Positions 6,878 through 8,159 of a DNA stretch of 8,159 bases are shown here, piece after piece. This DNA is from an uncultured Bacilli bacterium (lineage in GTDB: Bacteria; Bacillota_I; Bacilli_A; RF39; UBA660), in NCBI GenBank assembly GCA_947600015.1, contig CANQFX010000055.1:1-8159 (forward strand). Direction: 5' to 3'. Within the stretch, counting starts at the first letter, position 1. Each line of letters starts with the position of its first letter. The position numbers were made by a program, and so were the translations under genes. The notes under the pieces were generated by a model, which worked only from the letters and a program-made list of their open reading frames with translations, was not told the origin of the DNA and made no database searches.

Positions 6878-7039
6878 ATGATATATATTATGAATTTTTC
6901 AGAATGGATTGATAAATGGAACGATAAGTTGAATAGTTTCGCATCGGAATACATGGATAGTCCTTGGGTAGGAATGGTATTATTTTTGGGACTATTTGCC
7001 TTTGGATGTTGGGCTATTTCTTCTCTAACCAAACGATAG
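6878..7039 (+). CDS. Small single-helix membrane protein, 53 aa
   Basis: A 53-codon frame starts at ATG 6878, 18 bases after the DUF308 stop, with an AGAGGA Shine-Dalgarno (6865-6870) at a 7-base distance. An in-frame ATG at 6890 is too far from that site. The N-terminal half is amphipathic and Trp-rich (SEWIDKWNDKLNSF, 8-21). Residues 30-50 form one hydrophobic helix with Gly spacing (WVGMVLFLGLFAFGCWAI), and the product ends in the basic TKR. By the positive-inside rule the C-terminus probably faces the cytosol. The stop codon lies inside the terminator hairpin that ends the operon, which supports a true last gene. I do not recognise a family. Single-helix proteins next to transporters often act as regulatory or stabilising subunits, so partnership with the ABC or DUF308 protein is plausible but unproven. 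Confidence 0.7.
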   Translation: MIYIMNFSEWIDKWNDKLNSFASEYMDSPWVGMVLFLGLFAFGCWAISSLTKR

Positions 7040-7056
7040 AGAAGAAATAGTTTTTT
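7014..7056 (+). terminator. Operon terminator overlapping the end of the 53-aa gene
   Basis: CTATTTCTTCTCT (7014-7026) pairs perfectly over 13 bp with AGAGAAGAAATAG (7038-7050), the loop is 11 bases, and six T residues (7051-7056) follow. The left arm encodes part of the final residues of the small membrane protein. Its TAG (7037-7039) sits where the loop meets the right arm, so a ribosome finishing that gene would cover the hairpin. Confidence 0.9.
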
Positions 7057-7117
7057 CATTTATATTAATATTAATATCATTTCCTAATACTTAGATGCAA
7101 AAATTGAAAAAATGGAT

Positions 7118-7123
7118 TATAAT
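7118..7123 (+). promoter_or_regulatory. Candidate -10 element for the DUF402 gene
   Basis: A perfect TATAAT lies 21 bases before the ATG at 7145, predicting a start near 7130 and a short leader holding the GAGAGGGA ribosome site (7133-7140). No good -35 is seen at 16-18 bases (best is ATGCAA, 7095-7100). Since the upstream operon ends in a strong terminator, a promoter is needed in this 88-base gap, and this is the best candidate. Confidence 0.4.
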
Positions 7124-7144
7124 AAGAAATAAGAGAGGGATATT

Positions 7145-7684
7145 ATGAATAAAGAACAATTAGAAATAGGGAAAAAATATCAAATTCATGGATATAAACA
7201 TGATAGTAAAATCCACAGATCATGGGATGAGGCAGTTCTATTAGAAATTCATGATGATTATTTAATATTTGGTAACGATAAAACAAAAGTTACGGAATCG
7301 GATGGACGAACATGGCATACAAAAGAACCTGCGGTATTATATTTCTTTTATCATGATTGGTATAATATAATAGGACAATATAAAAAAGATGGAATATATT
7401 ATTATTGTAATATTGCTTCTCCTTTTATAATAGAAGAAGATACAATAAAATATATTGACTACGATTTAGATTTAAGAGTATTTCCTGATGGCAGTTTTAA
7501 AGTATTGGATCGAGGAGAATATAAATATCATAAGAACTTGATGAAGTATTCTAATACAATTGATACAATATTAAAAAAAGAATTAACAAATTTAATTAAT
7601 TTAGTAAGAAGAAAAGAACTTGCTTTTGAACAGGGTACAGTAGAACATTATTATGAAAAATATCAAGAATTAAAAAAAGAATAA
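7145..7684 (+). CDS. ygaC: DUF402 nucleoside tri-/diphosphate phosphatase (YgaC/Ntdp type)
   Basis: This 179-residue cytoplasmic protein matches the length and motifs of the Firmicutes Ntdp family (DUF402; Bacillus subtilis YgaC, Staphylococcus aureus SA1684), metal-dependent enzymes that hydrolyse nucleoside tri- and diphosphates. Seen in the sequence: Arg25 in the family's active-site position, EPAVLYF (61-67), YYYCNIASPF (85-94) with Asn89, YIDYDLDLRV (103-112) with Asp105, Asp107 and Asp109, and LDRGEY (121-126) with Asp122 and Glu125. These are the metal-binding residues I recall for the family, all present with a one-residue offset, so the enzyme should be active. The C-terminal ~40 residues form a charged helix. 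The ribosome site GAGAGGGA is well placed. It is monocistronic by context: a terminator precedes it and the rRNA promoters follow, though I see no terminator of its own. Confidence 0.9.
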   Translation: MNKEQLEIGKKYQIHGYKHDSKIHRSWDEAVLLEIHDDYLIFGNDKTKVTESDGRTWHTKEPAVLYFFYHDWYNIIGQYKKDGIYYYCNIASPFIIEEDTIKYIDYDLDLRVFPDGSFKVLDRGEYKYHKNLMKYSNTIDTILKKELTNLINLVRRKELAFEQGTVEHYYEKYQELKKE

Positions 7685-7760
7685 GCATATTAGAAAAAAA
7701 GAAGAATATACTGGATTGTACACCATAAAAACAAAAAGAAGAAAAAAAGTAAAATTTTTG

Positions 7761-7789
7761 TTGACACAAAAAATAAAGTTTGGTATATT
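7761..7789 (+). promoter_or_regulatory. rRNA operon promoter P1
   Basis: A perfect TTGACA (7761-7766) and TATATT (7784-7789) are separated by 17 bases, with an extended -10 TG at 7781-7782. An A-rich stretch before it (about 7725-7760) resembles an UP element. The predicted start is the G at 7796, inside GGGC. The 7685-7760 interval otherwise shows nothing clear, and I could not find a terminator for the preceding gene there. Confidence 0.85.
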
Positions 7790-7870
7790 AAATGGGCAAC
7801 GACGAAAAGTTGTGTAAAATAATGTACAAATAAGATGTAAAAAAACACAGAAAAAAATGTAAAAAAAGTG

Positions 7871-7899
7871 TTGACATTGAAAAAAATATTTGTTATATT
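7871..7899 (+). promoter_or_regulatory. rRNA operon promoter P2
   Basis: TTGACA (7871-7876), a 17-base spacer and TATATT (7894-7899) with TG at 7891-7892 copy the design of P1, exactly 110 bases downstream. The predicted start is the G at 7906. Tandem promoters are typical of Firmicutes rRNA operons. Three TGTAAAA repeats lie just upstream (7813-7864). Confidence 0.85.
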
Positions 7900-7904
7900 A
7901 TTAA

Positions 7905-7922
7905 TGCGTTCTGAAAAACGCA
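7905..7922 (+). other. Leader hairpin at the predicted 5' end of the P2 transcript
   Basis: TGCGTT (7905-7910) pairs with AACGCA (7917-7922) around a 6-base loop CTGAAA. The first base of the predicted P2 transcript (7906) lies in the stem, so the transcript would begin with a hairpin. It may protect the 5' end or serve as the boxB-like element ahead of boxA. Confidence 0.5.
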
Positions 7923-7923
7923 G

Positions 7924-7938
7924 TGATCTTTGAAAACT
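7924..7938 (+). promoter_or_regulatory. boxA-like rRNA antitermination site
   Basis: TGATCTTTGAAAACT closely resembles the TGTTCTTTGAAAACT element common in Bacilli rRNA leaders, where boxA recruits the NusB/NusE-type antitermination complex to the nascent rRNA. Its position, between promoter P2 and the 16S gene, is the expected one. The rest of the leader (7939-7995) would hold the processing stem, whose partner lies beyond the window. Confidence 0.65.
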
Positions 7939-7995
7939 AAGCAAAACGTCAATTTTGAGTAGCTAGGAAAAATGAACAAACAAAAATAAATAAAT

Positions 7996-8159
<164 letters not shown>

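Noticed and set aside
6742..7059. Minus-strand frame of 105 codons
   Set aside because: It is antisense to the lysine-rich DUF308 tail and the 53-aa gene, both of which have ribosome sites. It also crosses the operon terminator.
7104..7123. TTGAAA plus TATAAT as a promoter pair before DUF402
   Set aside because: The hexamers are only 8 bases apart, too close for sigma-A. Only the -10 was kept as a candidate.
7690..7944. Minus-strand frame of 84 codons rich in Phe
   Set aside because: It is the complement of A-rich rRNA leader DNA and spans both rRNA promoters. The Phe runs are read from poly-A tracts.

Overview
The window is a very A+T-rich piece of a low-GC Gram-positive chromosome. The start of a 16S rRNA gene at the right edge, the Bacillus-type tRNA-Trp, the AGGAGG-like ribosome binding sites and the T-tailed hairpin terminators all point to Bacilli or a Mollicutes-like relative (gut lineages such as RF39 or Erysipelotrichales-type organisms would fit). 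I cannot name the species. None of the eight protein genes I call ends in TGA or contains an in-frame TGA. The tRNA-Trp has a CCA anticodon, so the standard bacterial code is the simplest reading.

Layout, left to right. A terminator (48-74) closes an operon lying off the left edge. It is followed by a single-gene unit (208-1020) for an unrecognised 270-residue protein. A gap of more than 600 bases (1021-1649) holds three things: a terminator that looks usable from both sides (1117-1156); a probable 40-codon minus-strand gene with a CxxC motif (1151-1273); and a minus-strand tRNA-Trp (1390-1463) with its own promoter and terminator. Reading away from the tRNA is a compact plus-strand five-gene cluster (1650-7039): gpsA, a VanZ-RDD fusion, a MacB-like ABC ATPase-permease, a DUF308 (HdeD-like) membrane protein and a 53-residue one-helix membrane protein. 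A terminator whose stem overlaps the last codons ends this cluster. Next is a monocistronic DUF402 nucleotide phosphatase (YgaC/Ntdp type, 7145-7684). The right end is a ribosomal RNA operon leader with two tandem promoters, a boxA-like antitermination site and the first ~164 bases of 16S rRNA.

How the genes may work together. GpsA makes sn-glycerol-3-phosphate, the backbone of phospholipids and an input to polyglycerol-phosphate polymers. The four genes behind it encode only membrane or membrane-associated proteins: VanZ (a family tied to glycopeptide/lipoglycopeptide tolerance), RDD, a MacB/FtsX-type exporter and DUF308. The spacings (11 bases, 35-base overlap, 11 bases, 18 bases) imply co-transcription. 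An envelope-maintenance or antimicrobial-peptide defence role is a reasonable inference, but the substrate is unknown.

The parts most worth a second look are the VanZ-RDD/ABC/DUF308/small-protein cluster, the minus-strand small gene with an overlapping ATG/GTG start and an A8 run, and a shared design of the three stable-RNA promoters (TGnTATATT, 17-base spacer, predicted G start). There is no sign of insertion sequences, CRISPR arrays, phage genes or attachment sites.
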